Below, one piece after another: positions 19,453 through 31,061 of a stretch of DNA of 64,000 nucleotides. The position numbers and the translations under genes are program-made. The number at the start of each line of letters is the position of its first letter. The stretch's first letter is position 1. Location of the stretch: NCBI RefSeq assembly GCF_012395835.1, contig NZ_JAAZSQ010000003.1:89962-153961 (forward strand), given 5' to 3'. The notes under the pieces are model-generated. The model ran no database searches. It was not told where the DNA came from and saw nothing but the letters and a program-made list of their open reading frames with translations. This DNA comes from Arthrobacter mobilis (GTDB lineage: Bacteria; Actinomycetota; Actinomycetes; Actinomycetales; Micrococcaceae).

Positions 19453-20085
19453 CTAGAAACCCAGCCCGGCGCGGGCCCTGCCAATGCCCGGTTCGGACCA
19501 GCGTTGGGCGTATTCGTCGTCGCCGGCCAGGGAACGGGTCAGGACCTTGTCCACGTACAGGATGCCGTTGAGATGGTCCGTTTCGTGCTGGACAATCCTC
19601 GCCGGCCAGCCGGTGAATTCCTCCGTGGCGGCACTGCCGTCCGGGCGCCGGTAGTCCAGCCGCACCGTACGGTGGCGTTCGACCACGCCCTGGAATCCTG
19701 CGAAGGACAGGCAGCCTTCGTAGAACATTGCCGTCCGGGGACCCACCGGCGCATAGCCAGGATTGATCATGGCGAAGTAGGGCAGCGGTGCCCGTTCCCG
19801 GACTGCAGCCGTCTCCGTATCCGTTTCAAAGCTGTCCTCCAGCACGGCGATGCGCAGCGGAATGCCCAGCTGCGGCGCGGCCAGCCCGACGCCGGGCGCG
19901 GCGTGCATGGTGCGGCGCATCAGCTCCAGCAGCGCGGCCAGTTCGGCGTCGTCGAGCTGGCCGTCAAACGGCAGGGCCGGCCGGCGCAGGACCGGATGGC
20001 CGAGCTGGACGATCGGGACGGTGCCGCCGGCCTCCAGCAGCGGGAGCACCAGGTTCCGGAGGGCAGAGAGTTCGGAAGTGGCCAC
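19453..20085 (-). CDS. def: Peptide deformylase
   Basis: This iron or zinc enzyme removes the formyl group from the initiator methionine of new proteins. All three motifs are present in 210 aa: GVGLAAPQLG (motif I), EGCLSFAG (motif II, metal-ligand Cys) and QHETDHLNG (motif III, two metal-ligand His and the catalytic Glu). An N-terminal extension of about 40 residues precedes the core. The variant after EGCLS (FAGF) differs from the usual IPG, typical of the longer actinobacterial paralogue class. It is probably co-transcribed with the RlmA-like gene. Confidence 0.95.
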   Translation of the reverse strand: MATSELSALRNLVLPLLEAGGTVPIVQLGHPVLRRPALPFDGQLDDAELAALLELMRRTMHAAPGVGLAAPQLGIPLRIAVLEDSFETDTETAAVRERAPLPYFAMINPGYAPVGPRTAMFYEGCLSFAGFQGVVERHRTVRLDYRRPDGSAATEEFTGWPARIVQHETDHLNGILYVDKVLTRSLAGDDEYAQRWSEPGIGRARAGLGF

Positions 20086-20157
20086 CCGGACAGTCTAAGG
20101 GCGCCAGTGTCCCGGGAATCCTTGTGCCACCGGTACGGCAGGCGTATAACCGGAGCT

Positions 20158-20391
20158 ATGTTTGGTTTGCTGGATGTGATCGCGGCCCTGTCCTGGGGCG
20201 TGGCGCTGGTGTCCGCCATCGTTTTTCTGTTGGCCAGCGACTCCATCGCCTTCAGCCATCCGAAGGGGAACCGGGTGGTGGACGACAAGGAACGCTACCG
20301 GATTATGGTCATCAGCGGCTGGCTGGTCCCGGTCTCGGTCCTCATTGGCTACCTGCTGTCGGCGATGTCGGTGAATGCCAGGGGCTACTGA
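20158..20391 (+). CDS. Small two-span membrane protein, unknown
   Basis: A 77-aa protein with two predicted membrane helices (residues 3-25 and 50-70) joined by a charged loop (HPKGNRVVDDKERYR). No family was recognised. The ATG at 20158 was chosen because the long ORF upstream runs antisense through def and shows no independent coding character. The gene is divergent from def. Its 3' end overlaps the convergent lipoprotein gene by 7 nt. Confidence 0.6.
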   Translation: MFGLLDVIAALSWGVALVSAIVFLLASDSIAFSHPKGNRVVDDKERYRIMVISGWLVPVSVLIGYLLSAMSVNARGY

Positions 20392-21356
20392 CCGCCATCC
20401 TGCCGCGTGCGGCAGGCAGCGGTGATGAAGGAGTAGACCGCCCGGGCCAGTTCCGGCGGGGGCTCCAGCCGCAGCACGCCCCGGTAGCCGCCGGCGGTCA
20501 GGCGCAGCGGCAGTTTCGTGCCGAGCCTGTCTTCGGCGACGGCGTGCGCATCGCAGCGCGCCGGGACAATGTGCAGTTCAAGCGTGCGCGGGGCATCCCT
20601 GCCGGCCACCACGATACCGCGCGGCCACGGGTGGTCCGGGTCTTCCCCGAGCAAGGTGGTGGGGGCCGGGGACTCGATACTCAGGGTACCGGTGCCGCCG
20701 GCCGGGACAATCCGCACGCTGACGATGGCGGAACGCGCCGTGCGGGACCCGGCGCGCTTGAGCTGCGGGTCCAGGCTCAGCGAAGCGATCCGGCCAACGG
20801 CTTCGGCCAGGCAGTCCTGGTTGTGGCTGCGGGCCAGGACGCCGAACGGATCCGGAGCGGCCACCTGCAGCCGGGCCGGTCCTGATCCACCATCGACGGT
20901 GAGCACGGCGCCGGCCTCCGGGCCAGGTTCCGCGGCGTCGCTGCGGGGCGGTGCGGAACTGCTCTCCGGCGGCCGGCAGTGCGGCGCCGGCAGGTCCACC
21001 GCCAGGCTGACCGTCCGGCCCGGGCCGAGCCTGGTTCCGCCGGCCCGCACCGGAACCCAGGCGGCGTCGCCGTCGTACAAGACCGAGCGCACCGCCGCCG
21101 CCTCAATGACCAGGGGCCGGCCGGAGGTATTGGCCACCTGCAGGATGAACCTGCGTTTGGCCTCCTGGCCGCGGCGCTGGGAAATCTGTACGGCCACCGG
21201 GCCGGCGGCAGGGGAGTGCGATGAGGCGGCGGGGGCGGTGCCTGTGCGGTCCGGCGGCCCGGCCGGGGTGCAGGCGGCCGCGCAGGCAGCCAGCAGCAGG
21301 ACCAGCGGCGCCGCCTGCCAGCTGCGCCGTGCCCGGGCCGGTGCACAGGACGGCAT
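20385..21356 (-). CDS. Putative lipoprotein of unknown function
   Basis: A 323-aa predicted lipoprotein. A basic start and hydrophobic core lead to the lipobox A-A-A-C with Cys29, then a Pro/Ser/Ala-rich tether to about residue 55. The body contains two beta-rich segments beginning VAVQISQRRGQEAKRRFILQVANTSGRPL and later STRTARSAIVSVRIVPAGGTGTL-like sequence, suggesting tandem immunoglobulin-like folds. Several cysteines (near residues 127, 181 and 272) could form disulphides outside the cell. No function can be assigned. Confidence 0.7.
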   Translation of the reverse strand: MPSCAPARARRSWQAAPLVLLLAACAAACTPAGPPDRTGTAPAASSHSPAAGPVAVQISQRRGQEAKRRFILQVANTSGRPLVIEAAAVRSVLYDGDAAWVPVRAGGTRLGPGRTVSLAVDLPAPHCRPPESSSAPPRSDAAEPGPEAGAVLTVDGGSGPARLQVAAPDPFGVLARSHNQDCLAEAVGRIASLSLDPQLKRAGSRTARSAIVSVRIVPAGGTGTLSIESPAPTTLLGEDPDHPWPRGIVVAGRDAPRTLELHIVPARCDAHAVAEDRLGTKLPLRLTAGGYRGVLRLEPPPELARAVYSFITAACRTRQDGGQ

Positions 21357-21750
21357 GGGGAAATCCTACGCCGGTCCCGCGGGTACAGAACCTGCCCGGA
21401 AGGCGCTCAATCGCTTCATCATCGTAGCCGTTATTCCGCGGCGCATCAGGCAGGATCCTGATGGACGGCCTCCCAAGGAGTTGACGGCCAAGGTCCGGCA
21501 AACGTCGTCAGCCGTTCCTCTCCGTGACGGCGTTCGGCCCGTCACCTTACCCGGCGGCGGTGGCTGCCGATATAGCCAGTAACCGACAGCACCCGTCGCG
21601 GGAGGTTCAGGTTACCCCGAAGCCTTTTGCGTTCGTGGAGGGCAGCGCCCGGTGCCAGACATAGGCATGGTCTCCGGCAGCAGTCCCGCCCGGGTACTCC
21701 ATGCCCGGGCGCGCGGCGGCATCAGCATCACCACGAACGGATCCGGATAC
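21357..21750. other. Intergenic region between divergent lipoprotein and esterase genes
   Basis: About 390 nt without a convincing gene. It must contain divergent promoters, but no clear -35/-10 pair was found. An 8-bp inverted repeat, CGCCCGGG (21687-21694) with CCCGGGCG (21704-21711), lies 40 nt before the esterase start and may be an operator or a fold in the leader. Confidence 0.4.
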
Positions 21751-23301
21751 ATGAAGACACCTCTCCGCACCCTCCTGGGCGCCATCATCAGCGCCGCCCT
21801 GCTCGCCTCACTCCTGGCTGCCGGTACCCCGGCTCAGGCGGCGGCGCCGCGCAGCGCGACCTACCAGACCTACACCGCCCCCAACGGCGCCAGCAGTAAA
21901 TACCACGTCTACGCCGACGGCATCGACACTTCGAAGCCCGTCGGCGTCGTCTTTGTCTTCCATGGCGATTACAGCTACCCGTCCCAGTCCTACGTCCACC
22001 ACCCCACCGGGCCAACCATGACGAAAATGGCCGCCGAAGCGGCCAAAAAGAACATGATCATGGTCCCGGTTATCACCCCGGACCAAAAGGGCGGGATCAC
22101 CTGGTGGGAGGACAAGGACCGCAACGGTGACTACTTCCGCTCCCTCGCGGCGATGCTGATCAAGAGATACGGACTGGACGCCAGCCGCATCTGGTTCCAC
22201 GGCTACTCCGGCGGGGCCGAGTTCATTACCTTCGAAGTGCTGGCCGACCGCCAGGGCTGGATCAAGGGCGGCGGGGCCACCATCGTCGGCGGCGGCGGGT
22301 ACAGGGGGATGCAGACCACCCCGCCGGCAGCCGTGAAGAAGATGAGGCTGCACTGGATCAGCGGCAGCCTCGACGGGGCGGGCGGCACGACCCTGGCGGG
22401 ATGGTCCGCCCTGGATACCGCCCGGCGCGCCCGGAAGATCTACCAGGGCCTCGGCTTTACCAGGACGCAGATGACCGTCCTGCCCGGAGTCACCCACTAC
22501 GCCTACGACATGCCGGTCCTGCTGGCCAGTGACTTGAACTCCAGGCCGATCCCCATCGTCCTGCCCAAGGCCAGGGCAGGCGACATCGCCGCCGTGGCCC
22601 CCGACGGGATCCTTTACATCTACCCGTCCGCCAAGGGCGGGGACCTGTACGAGCGCACCTATGTTTCGGGCGGGTGGGGCAGTTCGCTCACCGTCGAGAT
22701 CGCCGACTGGAACTCGGACGGCTACCAGGACCTTGTCGCCAACTGGACGGACGGCAGGCTCACTGTCGACTACGGCAGGAAGAACGGCGGCTTCAAGCGG
22801 ACAACCCTGGGTACAAGCGGCTGGCAGAACAACGAGATCATCGTCACCCGCTGGAAGACGACCGACGAGCATCCGGGAATCGTCGCCAGGAACCGCAATG
22901 GCAGGCTGTACTACTACACCAACCCCGCCGGCGGCATGTACGAGCCCCGGAAACTGGCCAGCAGCACCAGCTGGAGGGGCAAGGAACTGATCGCCCTGGA
23001 CTTTGACCAGGACAACAAGATGGACCTGATCGCCAAAACCCCCGAAGGCGACCTGAAGCTCTACCGATCCAACGGCAAGGGCAGGATCACCTCCGAGACC
23101 CGCCGCTTCGCCGACAAGGCAGGCTGGAACGTCATGGAGCACCTCTCCGCGATCGAAAGCCACGTCACGACGGGTCAGGCCGGCATCCTGGCCCGTGACC
23201 GGAAGGGCAACCTGTACTACTACCCGGTCTCCGGAAAGAAGCTCCAGAAGCGCCTCACCATCGGCGTCGGCGGGTGGGACATGATGAAGATCGGCTCCTA
23301 G
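21751..23301 (+). CDS. Secreted alpha/beta-hydrolase esterase with FG-GAP/VCBS-like C-terminal domain
   Basis: A 516-aa secreted protein. The signal peptide (MKTPLRTLLGAIISAALLAS, cleavage after AQA near residue 31) is followed by an alpha/beta-hydrolase domain with FVFHGDYSYPS (oxyanion region) and the nucleophile elbow FHGYSGGAEF, placing the catalytic Ser at residue 153. The acid and His are probably in the GSLDGAGG and LPGVTHYAYDMP segments. From residue 270 to the end lie repeated Asp-rich blades (DWNSDGYQDLVANW, DFDQDNKMDLIAK) like FG-GAP/VCBS repeats, which fold as a calcium-binding beta-propeller. The start at 21751 gives a proper signal peptide; the longer ORF from 21652 does not. 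The substrate is unknown. Confidence 0.82.
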   Translation: MKTPLRTLLGAIISAALLASLLAAGTPAQAAAPRSATYQTYTAPNGASSKYHVYADGIDTSKPVGVVFVFHGDYSYPSQSYVHHPTGPTMTKMAAEAAKKNMIMVPVITPDQKGGITWWEDKDRNGDYFRSLAAMLIKRYGLDASRIWFHGYSGGAEFITFEVLADRQGWIKGGGATIVGGGGYRGMQTTPPAAVKKMRLHWISGSLDGAGGTTLAGWSALDTARRARKIYQGLGFTRTQMTVLPGVTHYAYDMPVLLASDLNSRPIPIVLPKARAGDIAAVAPDGILYIYPSAKGGDLYERTYVSGGWGSSLTVEIADWNSDGYQDLVANWTDGRLTVDYGRKNGGFKRTTLGTSGWQNNEIIVTRWKTTDEHPGIVARNRNGRLYYYTNPAGGMYEPRKLASSTSWRGKELIALDFDQDNKMDLIAKTPEGDLKLYRSNGKGRITSETRRFADKAGWNVMEHLSAIESHVTTGQAGILARDRKGNLYYYPVSGKKLQKRLTIGVGGWDMMKIGS

Positions 23302-23387
23302 GAGCCGCGGACCCCGGACGGCTGCGGGAGCAGCGGCCGTCCGGTCCCTTTGGGGCGACACTGGAGGTACGCCGTCGAAAGGATGTC

Positions 23388-23996
23388 ATGGCAGCGACCG
23401 GGATGCGTCCCATTGATCTGGAACGCCGGCAGCGGTGCCTGGACGAGCTCCGCGCCCGCTTCCCGGATCATGCCGGAGAGGTGATGGCTGCCGTGGACGC
23501 AAACCCGTCAGCTGACCTGCCCTACCACGGAACCCCGCATCTGTTCGTGGTCGCCCTGGCAGCCCTGGACCTCGCCCAGGCCGAAGGCCTGACTCCGGAC
23601 GAGACGGACACAGTATTCCTGGCCGCGCTCTTCCACGACTGGGGCTACCTCTCCGCCCCGGACGATCGGGTGAACATCGCCGTTGCCGTGGCGGCCGCCC
23701 GGGAGCACCTGGGCTTTACCGCTGCCGGCCGGATCGCCGAGGTCATCGAAGGCAGCTGTTTCCCGTATGGGCCGGAACCGCCGGACCGGGTGCAGGCCGT
23801 GCTGCGCGATGCCGATGTCCTGTACTCGACCCTGATGCTGCCGGACTCCCAGCACTTCCGCACCGGCCTGTTCCTGGAGCGGGGCGCGCCGGCCACCGAG
23901 CAGGACGCCATTGCGTTCATCCTCCGCCACGGTGCCCAGACGGCCTCCGGTGCCCGGGCGGTCACCGGGTTCCTGGCCCGGCCTGCCGCACCGTGA
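23388..23996 (+). CDS. HD-domain hydrolase, unknown substrate
   Basis: A 202-aa HD-superfamily metal-dependent phosphohydrolase-like protein. An early His in LPYHGTPHLFVVA (near residue 48), the HD pair in ALFHDWGYLS (His83, Asp84) and a late Asp in LRDADVLYS (near residue 145) outline the metal site. Substrate is unknown; relatives act on nucleotides or phosphorylated metabolites. The ATG at 23388 has GAAAGGA immediately upstream. It is convergent with the MFS gene. A 9-bp hairpin (23314-23322 with 23336-23344) just after the esterase may terminate that gene. Confidence 0.8.
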   Translation: MAATGMRPIDLERRQRCLDELRARFPDHAGEVMAAVDANPSADLPYHGTPHLFVVALAALDLAQAEGLTPDETDTVFLAALFHDWGYLSAPDDRVNIAVAVAAAREHLGFTAAGRIAEVIEGSCFPYGPEPPDRVQAVLRDADVLYSTLMLPDSQHFRTGLFLERGAPATEQDAIAFILRHGAQTASGARAVTGFLARPAAP

Positions 23997-24004
23997 GACG
24001 TCTG

Positions 24005-25297
24005 TCAGGCCGGAGGGTGCTCCGCCCGCGGACGGTGCCGGGCGGAGGTGCCCGCCCAGGCTATGACCAGGACCGCCAGTCCCATCGCGGCGAGCCCCAG
24101 ACCCGAGTAGCCGGCGGCGGCCAGCACCGGTCCGGCCAGGGCACCGGCGGAAGCTCCCGCCGCATTCATGACCAGGTCCGAGGTTCCCTGCACGGTGGCG
24201 CGGTGTTCGACCTGGACCGCTTCGGCGACCAGGGCCGAACCCGCCACGACGGACGCGGACCAGCCCAGGCCCAGCAAAACCAGGCAGGCCGTGACGGCTG
24301 GACGGGACCCGGCGCCGGCCCAGGCCAGCAGCAGGGCGGACAGCAGCAGGACCTGGCCCAGCAGGATCACCGGCAGCCGTCCGGCACGGTCCGCCAGCCA
24401 GCCGAAGACCGGCGAGAGGGCGTACATCCCTGACACATGCAGACTGATGGTCAGACCCACCACCGCCAGAGTGGCTCCGTGTTCATACAGGTGGACCGGC
24501 GTCATGGACATCAGTGCCACCATGGTGGCGTGGCTGAGCGCTACCGCCGCGACCGCGAAGCGGGCCCGGGGATTGGAGCCCAACACGGCCAGCGCGCCGG
24601 CCCGCCGGGGAGGCCCCGCCCCGGCGGGATTCCTAGCCAGCGCGGTGAGCAGCGGGTCGGGCCGGAGGCCCGCGGCGAAGACGACGGCGGCCAAAGCCAG
24701 GGTCAGGACGGAAAAGGCGAACGCCCCGGACAGCTCGGGCAGTCCCAGCATGGCGCCCACCGCTTCCCCTGGTTCAAAGAGGTTGGGTCCGAGTACTGCC
24801 CCGATGGTCGTTGACCAGACCACCAGCGACAGATCCCGTGCACGGGTAGTGTCACTGGCCAGGTCGGTGGCCGCGAAGCGGGCCTGCAGGTTGATGGCGG
24901 AGGCTGCACCCAGCATCAGCAGCGCGGCAAGCAGCAGCGGAAAGGACCTCACCGCCGCGGCCGTAATGGCCAGGACTGCACCCAGGGAAGCAGTGACAGC
25001 ACCTGCTGACAGCGACACACGGCGCCCGCGGGCCTGGGCCAGGCGGGCCAGCGGGACGGCCAGGAGTGCTGCGCCCAGCGTGCTCATGGTCGCGGCCATG
25101 CCGGAGAACGCGTTCGAGCCGGAGATCGCTGCTGCCAGCAGCGATCCCAGGGAGAGCGTGGCACCCATCCCCACGCCGCCCAGGACCTGGCCAGCCGCCA
25201 GGATCCCGACCACCCGCCGCTGGTCCGGGTCCCCGGCTGCGGTGGACGGCGGCCGGCGCCTGTGGCGGACAGGGCCCTCCAGACGGTCCCGCTTCAT
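24005..25297 (-). CDS. Major facilitator superfamily transporter
   Basis: A 430-aa MFS permease with about 12 hydrophobic helices. The loop between helices 2 and 3 carries LARLAQARGRRVSLS, matching the MFS motif A position, and the corresponding C-terminal half loop is GWLADRAGRLPV. The amino terminus is basic and cytoplasmic. The pattern is closest to drug or metabolite proton antiporters, but the substrate cannot be read from the sequence. It is divergent from the uvrA-like gene, itself of a type often linked with antibiotic resistance. Confidence 0.85.
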   Translation of the reverse strand: MKRDRLEGPVRHRRRPPSTAAGDPDQRRVVGILAAGQVLGGVGMGATLSLGSLLAAAISGSNAFSGMAATMSTLGAALLAVPLARLAQARGRRVSLSAGAVTASLGAVLAITAAAVRSFPLLLAALLMLGAASAINLQARFAATDLASDTTRARDLSLVVWSTTIGAVLGPNLFEPGEAVGAMLGLPELSGAFAFSVLTLALAAVVFAAGLRPDPLLTALARNPAGAGPPRRAGALAVLGSNPRARFAVAAVALSHATMVALMSMTPVHLYEHGATLAVVGLTISLHVSGMYALSPVFGWLADRAGRLPVILLGQVLLLSALLLAWAGAGSRPAVTACLVLLGLGWSASVVAGSALVAEAVQVEHRATVQGTSDLVMNAAGASAGALAGPVLAAAGYSGLGLAAMGLAVLVIAWAGTSARHRPRAEHPPA

Positions 25298-25406
25298 GCT
25301 GCGGCTCCTTTGCTGGTGCGGCAGCCGGGGAGCGGTGAGGCATCACCGCGCGGCCGCTCCGTCACCAGTATGCCTGAGACCGCAGGGGAGAAGTTCCCCC
25401 CTCCCG

Positions 25407-25434
25407 TTGCCTCTGCCGGGGCCGCCGATAAGGT
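25407..25434 (+). promoter_or_regulatory. Promoter candidate for the uvrA-like gene
   Basis: TTGCCT at 25407-25412, a 16-nt spacer and TAAGGT at 25429-25434 resemble a vegetative promoter, placed about 55 nt before the chosen ATG. Confidence 0.45.
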
Positions 25435-25493
25435 AGACAGCGGACCCAGGCCGCGACCGCGGGGCGGTTGTGCATCAACAGATGGAGGCACCG

Positions 25494-27884
<2,391 letters not shown>

Positions 27885-28640
27885 CCGGGGGAGGATGCGG
27901 ACGTCGACGATGACAACGGCGGCCTACTGCATATTCGACCCAGGATTCCTTTGCACGGCACTCGATTGCCGCAGGGGAGTGCCTGACCGGCCGGGTGATG
28001 ATGGCCACGGGTGGTGAGTAGCCACGGAACATGCGGACTGTTCGGATGTGCGGCCGTCAGGACGTTGCCGGGAAAGGTACGCCGGGATGCCATGCCAAGT
28101 CGCGGATTCCAGCACACTTCGGGACGGCACGGCAACAGACTGCCGCGCGTCACCGCATCGGTGAAAAGAGAGCCGCAGGATCGACGGAGGATTATGTCAA
28201 CCTGGGTGGGATCGTCGCTGCGGCTCCAGGTCCGGCGGCTTCGATGCCGGCGCGGTTTGGGTACTGGTCAGTGATGCGGGCCAGTACTTTAGGACGACTG
28301 CCTTCCTGCGGCAGCGCCGTCGTTAATGCCGTTCATGACCTGGCCTTCGCAGCGTGCGGTGCACGCATCCGGCCGCTCAGCGCAGCCGGACAAACCACGG
28401 GCCAACGCCTTGCCGGTGGGTGGAACCTTCGAGGACCGGTATGCCGGGCACCCAATGCACCTGAACCGGGTTCTTGGATGCCTGCGAACAGCCGCTGTGC
28501 GGTGCCCGCTTGGCTCTCATTAAAACGCCGATAATCTACATTATGTCAACTAACGTTTCGGGAGTGCTCCCCCTGCGACTGATTGACTGTGTCCGTTCTC
28601 AATCGAGGTGGCAATTTTCGACCGCGCAGAGGATTCGCGC
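27885..28640. other. Gene-poor region with an 11-bp direct repeat
   Basis: No convincing gene was found in about 750 nt. The best short frame (28194-28274, 26 codons) follows GGAGG by only 3 nt and has a highly basic product with no recognised relatives. The sequence ATTATGTCAAC occurs at 28191-28201 and again at 28540-28550. The DNA around 28500-28620 is AT-richer than the surroundings. This is consistent with decayed or acquired DNA, but no transposase fragment was recognised. Confidence 0.4.
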
Positions 28641-29204
28641 TCAGCGCCTCGTCTCGTACCTGGTCAGGACCACACCGCCGGGAAACGTCCGCGTCTCCAC
28701 CAGGTCCAGGTTCACCCAGCTGTCCAGCGCGGTGAAGAACGGCGTGCCGCCGCCCACCAGGACCGGATAGGTGGCCAGCGCGTACTCGTCGATCAGCCCG
28801 GCCCGCATGGCCGCCCCGGCCAGCGTTGCCCCGCCGATGCCCATCGGGCCGCCGTCCCCGGCCTTGAGCCGGGTGATCTCGGCGATCGCGTCGCCGGTGA
28901 CCAGGCGGGTGTTCCAGTCGACCTTGTCGATCGTCGAGGAGAACACCACCTTCGGCGTCTCCCGCCAGTTCCGCGCGAACTCGATCTCCGCTGGTGTAGC
29001 GTTGGGCTGCTGGTCGCCGGTCGGCCAGTAGGAGCTCATCGTCTCCCACAGCCTGCGCCCGTACAGCGACAGGCCGCTCGCCCGCTCCCGGTCGAGCCAC
29101 CACTGGAACAGCTCCTCGCTCGGCCCGCTCCAGCCGATGTCGTCGCCGGCCGCGGCGATGTAGCCGTCCAGGGTCAGGTTCATGCCATAGACCAGTTTCC
29201 GCAT
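28641..29204 (-). CDS. Dihydrofolate reductase-like protein (RibD C-terminal domain family)
   Basis: A 187-aa protein of the RibD_C/DHFR fold. MRKLVYGMNLTLDGYIA is the family's opening strand and helix. SLYGRRLWETMSSYWP (near residue 48) and VVFSSTIDKVDWNTRLV (near residue 87) follow, then the NADPH-binding glycine stretch GDGGPMGIGGATLAGAAMRAGLIDEY (near residue 115) and YPVLVGGGTPFF. Stand-alone members are predicted NADPH-dependent reductases of unknown substrate; they are not housekeeping folate enzymes. It is monocistronic. Confidence 0.88.
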   Translation of the reverse strand: MRKLVYGMNLTLDGYIAAAGDDIGWSGPSEELFQWWLDRERASGLSLYGRRLWETMSSYWPTGDQQPNATPAEIEFARNWRETPKVVFSSTIDKVDWNTRLVTGDAIAEITRLKAGDGGPMGIGGATLAGAAMRAGLIDEYALATYPVLVGGGTPFFTALDSWVNLDLVETRTFPGGVVLTRYETRR

Positions 29205-29655
29205 GGCGCCAGCCTTCCATCAGTCGGTCCCAGCGTATAGACCGGCGCGGCACGGGAAACTCACCGGTGCGCGATCCGGGCCGCTGCTCCTGGCATTGGA
29301 CGAACACGCCCCGGCCGACTGAACCCTCGTGGCGCGTTTCGCTCGCATTCTGGCCCACCCCTCCCAGGGGTCCGTTGCGTCGAGTCGAAGCACAGCGCGG
29401 GCGGGGAGCGCCGTGGACCGCTCCCCCGGTTCCACAGCAAGACGCCGCGTCGTCCCGTTGCTCCCTCCGCCCCGAGCCACCACCGGCCGTACCAGAGCTG
29501 TCCGGGCCGACACCATTGTCTTCGCCGCCATGGGCATCGCGGCCAAGGGCAGCTTCCGGGCACCGGAACCGTCCCGCCAGTGCGTGATCTGTCCCGCACG
29601 CCACGGGGCGGCCTCCCCCAACGGGAGACCGCCCCTGACTGGCGGATCGGGTGGA
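29205..29655. other. Intergenic region with a hairpin
   Basis: About 450 nt without a supported gene; frames here run antisense into the low-complexity gene and have no recognisable product. The only clear structure is an inverted repeat at 29605-29617 with 29623-29635 (12 of 13 paired, CCAAC loop), 21 nt after the stop of the minus-strand secreted protein and therefore a likely terminator for it. Confidence 0.45.
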
Positions 29656-30282
29656 TTACTCGCCCTGGTCGCCGCCCTTCTCAGCGAACTTTGCGGCCTT
29701 CCATTCGGCCTTACCTTCCGCCTTGACGGCCTTCCAATCGGTCCGGCCCTGCGCCTTGGCGGCCTTCCACTCAGCATCAGCTTCGGCCTTGACCACCTTC
29801 CACTCGGCAGTCGGCTGCGGAGCCGGCTTTTCCTCAATCGGCTCTTCCTCGACGGGGGCCGGCTCCTCGATCACCGGGGGCTCCTCAACCGGGACCGGCT
29901 CGGGGGCCGGCTCCTGGACAGGTGCTTCCTCCACCGGAGGCTCCTCGATCGGGGCCGGCTCGGGGGCCGGTTCCCCGACAGGCACTTCGCCCTCACCTGG
30001 CGCCGGCGCGGGCGCCTCCTCCACCGGAGGCTCATCACCGGGGGCCGGTGCCGGGGCGGGTTCTTCCGCAACGGGGGCATCGCCGGCGGTGCCGTCCTCG
30101 ACGACCGGAGTGGTTTCCTCGACTGGAGCCGGGGTGATGGTCACATCCTCGGCCGCGATGGAGACGAACGGATCCTGCGTTTCGTGGGCCGAAGCGGCTC
30201 CACCGACTCCAGCGGTCACCATACCTGCAACGGCGACCCCTGCAGCCAGCCGGCGGGCCCTGGCTTTCAGAAACGACGACAT
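29656..30282 (-). CDS. Secreted Pro/Glu-rich protein with four C-terminal 11-residue repeats
   Basis: A 208-aa exported protein of unknown function. The signal peptide (MSSFLKARARRLAAGVAVAG, ending AASA near residue 31) is followed by about 110 residues composed almost wholly of Pro, Glu, Ala and Val (runs such as EEPAPAPAPGDEPPVEEAP). The C-terminus has four tandem 11-residue units of the form AEWKAAKAEGK. A regular 11-mer of this kind forms an amphipathic helix. The ATG at 30282 has GGAG 6 nt upstream; the TTG at 30294 overlaps that site and is rejected. Low-complexity proteins of this type are usually wall-associated or surface-exposed. Confidence 0.75.
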   Translation of the reverse strand: MSSFLKARARRLAAGVAVAGMVTAGVGGAASAHETQDPFVSIAAEDVTITPAPVEETTPVVEDGTAGDAPVAEEPAPAPAPGDEPPVEEAPAPAPGEGEVPVGEPAPEPAPIEEPPVEEAPVQEPAPEPVPVEEPPVIEEPAPVEEEPIEEKPAPQPTAEWKVVKAEADAEWKAAKAQGRTDWKAVKAEGKAEWKAAKFAEKGGDQGE

Positions 30283-30294
30283 GTCTTGCTCCAA

Positions 30295-31061
30295 TCTCTA
30301 GGGAATGTTGCAACTTAATCGTTACATCAGCATGCTTGCCATTCGCAAAGAGAATGAGTTACTTGCGGGCAAAAAGAGGCGAACCTGCTGGCAGGGGTGG
30401 ACAGGCGGCTCCGACCTGCGGCAACATATTCGCCCGCGCGAGGGTGCGGACAATGAGGTTCGACTCTTCCCTTGGAGACCGGCGGGAGGTGATCCCGGAT
30501 ACAAGTTGGTTCACGCCGAAGCCAAATCATTTTCAAGATCCGGCGCATTGAAGCCTGGAGGTGCCAGTGTCGGTCCCTTTCCACCGCCGTACGGCCGAGG
30601 TCCCTCAATCCGGGTTCGGGGGCGGTCCGTGGACGCCGCTGTTCGCTGGGCGGGGCTGAATTTCAAGAAGGCGCTGTGGGCGGGCGCTGTCTGATGTATC
30701 CGATATGGACGGGGGCACGGACTAGACCGGCCAGAAAATGGAGCATTTGCGGGCCAGCGCATTCGACTCGCTGGAAGGGCTGCCTGCCGTCGGGGATTCC
30801 GGCGGACAGGCCGTCCTGCGTGAAATGGATGATCAACATGAATCCAAGGGAAAGCGGCATTGTGCCCAGCCTCGGAAGGTCGCCGACGCGATTGATGTTG
30901 AGGCCGCACCGCTCCGCTCCCCTGGGAATCCTGATCGCCGGCGCCGGGCAGCCACCAATTGAGGCAGGCTGCGGAACGACTGTAGTCACCGGCCTCTAAG
31001 CCTGTCCCCCGGTGAATGTATCTGCGTCGGAAGGTGTCCGCCGCCGCGGCGGCCCGCAGCT
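30295..31061. other. Long intergenic region, no gene recognised
   Basis: About 770 nt. It should hold the promoter of the minus-strand Pro/Glu-rich gene; TTGCGA and TAACGA, read on the minus strand near 30345 and 30320, are possible elements. A minus-strand frame at 30663-30989 (108 aa) has no ribosome site and no recognised family. Composition is mixed and AT-richer around 30300-30380. It may be decayed sequence. Confidence 0.35.

Noticed and set aside
28194..28274. 26-codon frame after GGAGG
   Set aside because: Spacing to the ATG is only 3 nt and the peptide is arginine-rich with no recognised relatives; mentioned only under the gene-poor region.
30663..30989. 108-aa minus-strand frame in the intergenic region
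   Set aside because: No ribosome site, no recognised family and an atypical composition; not enough to call a gene.
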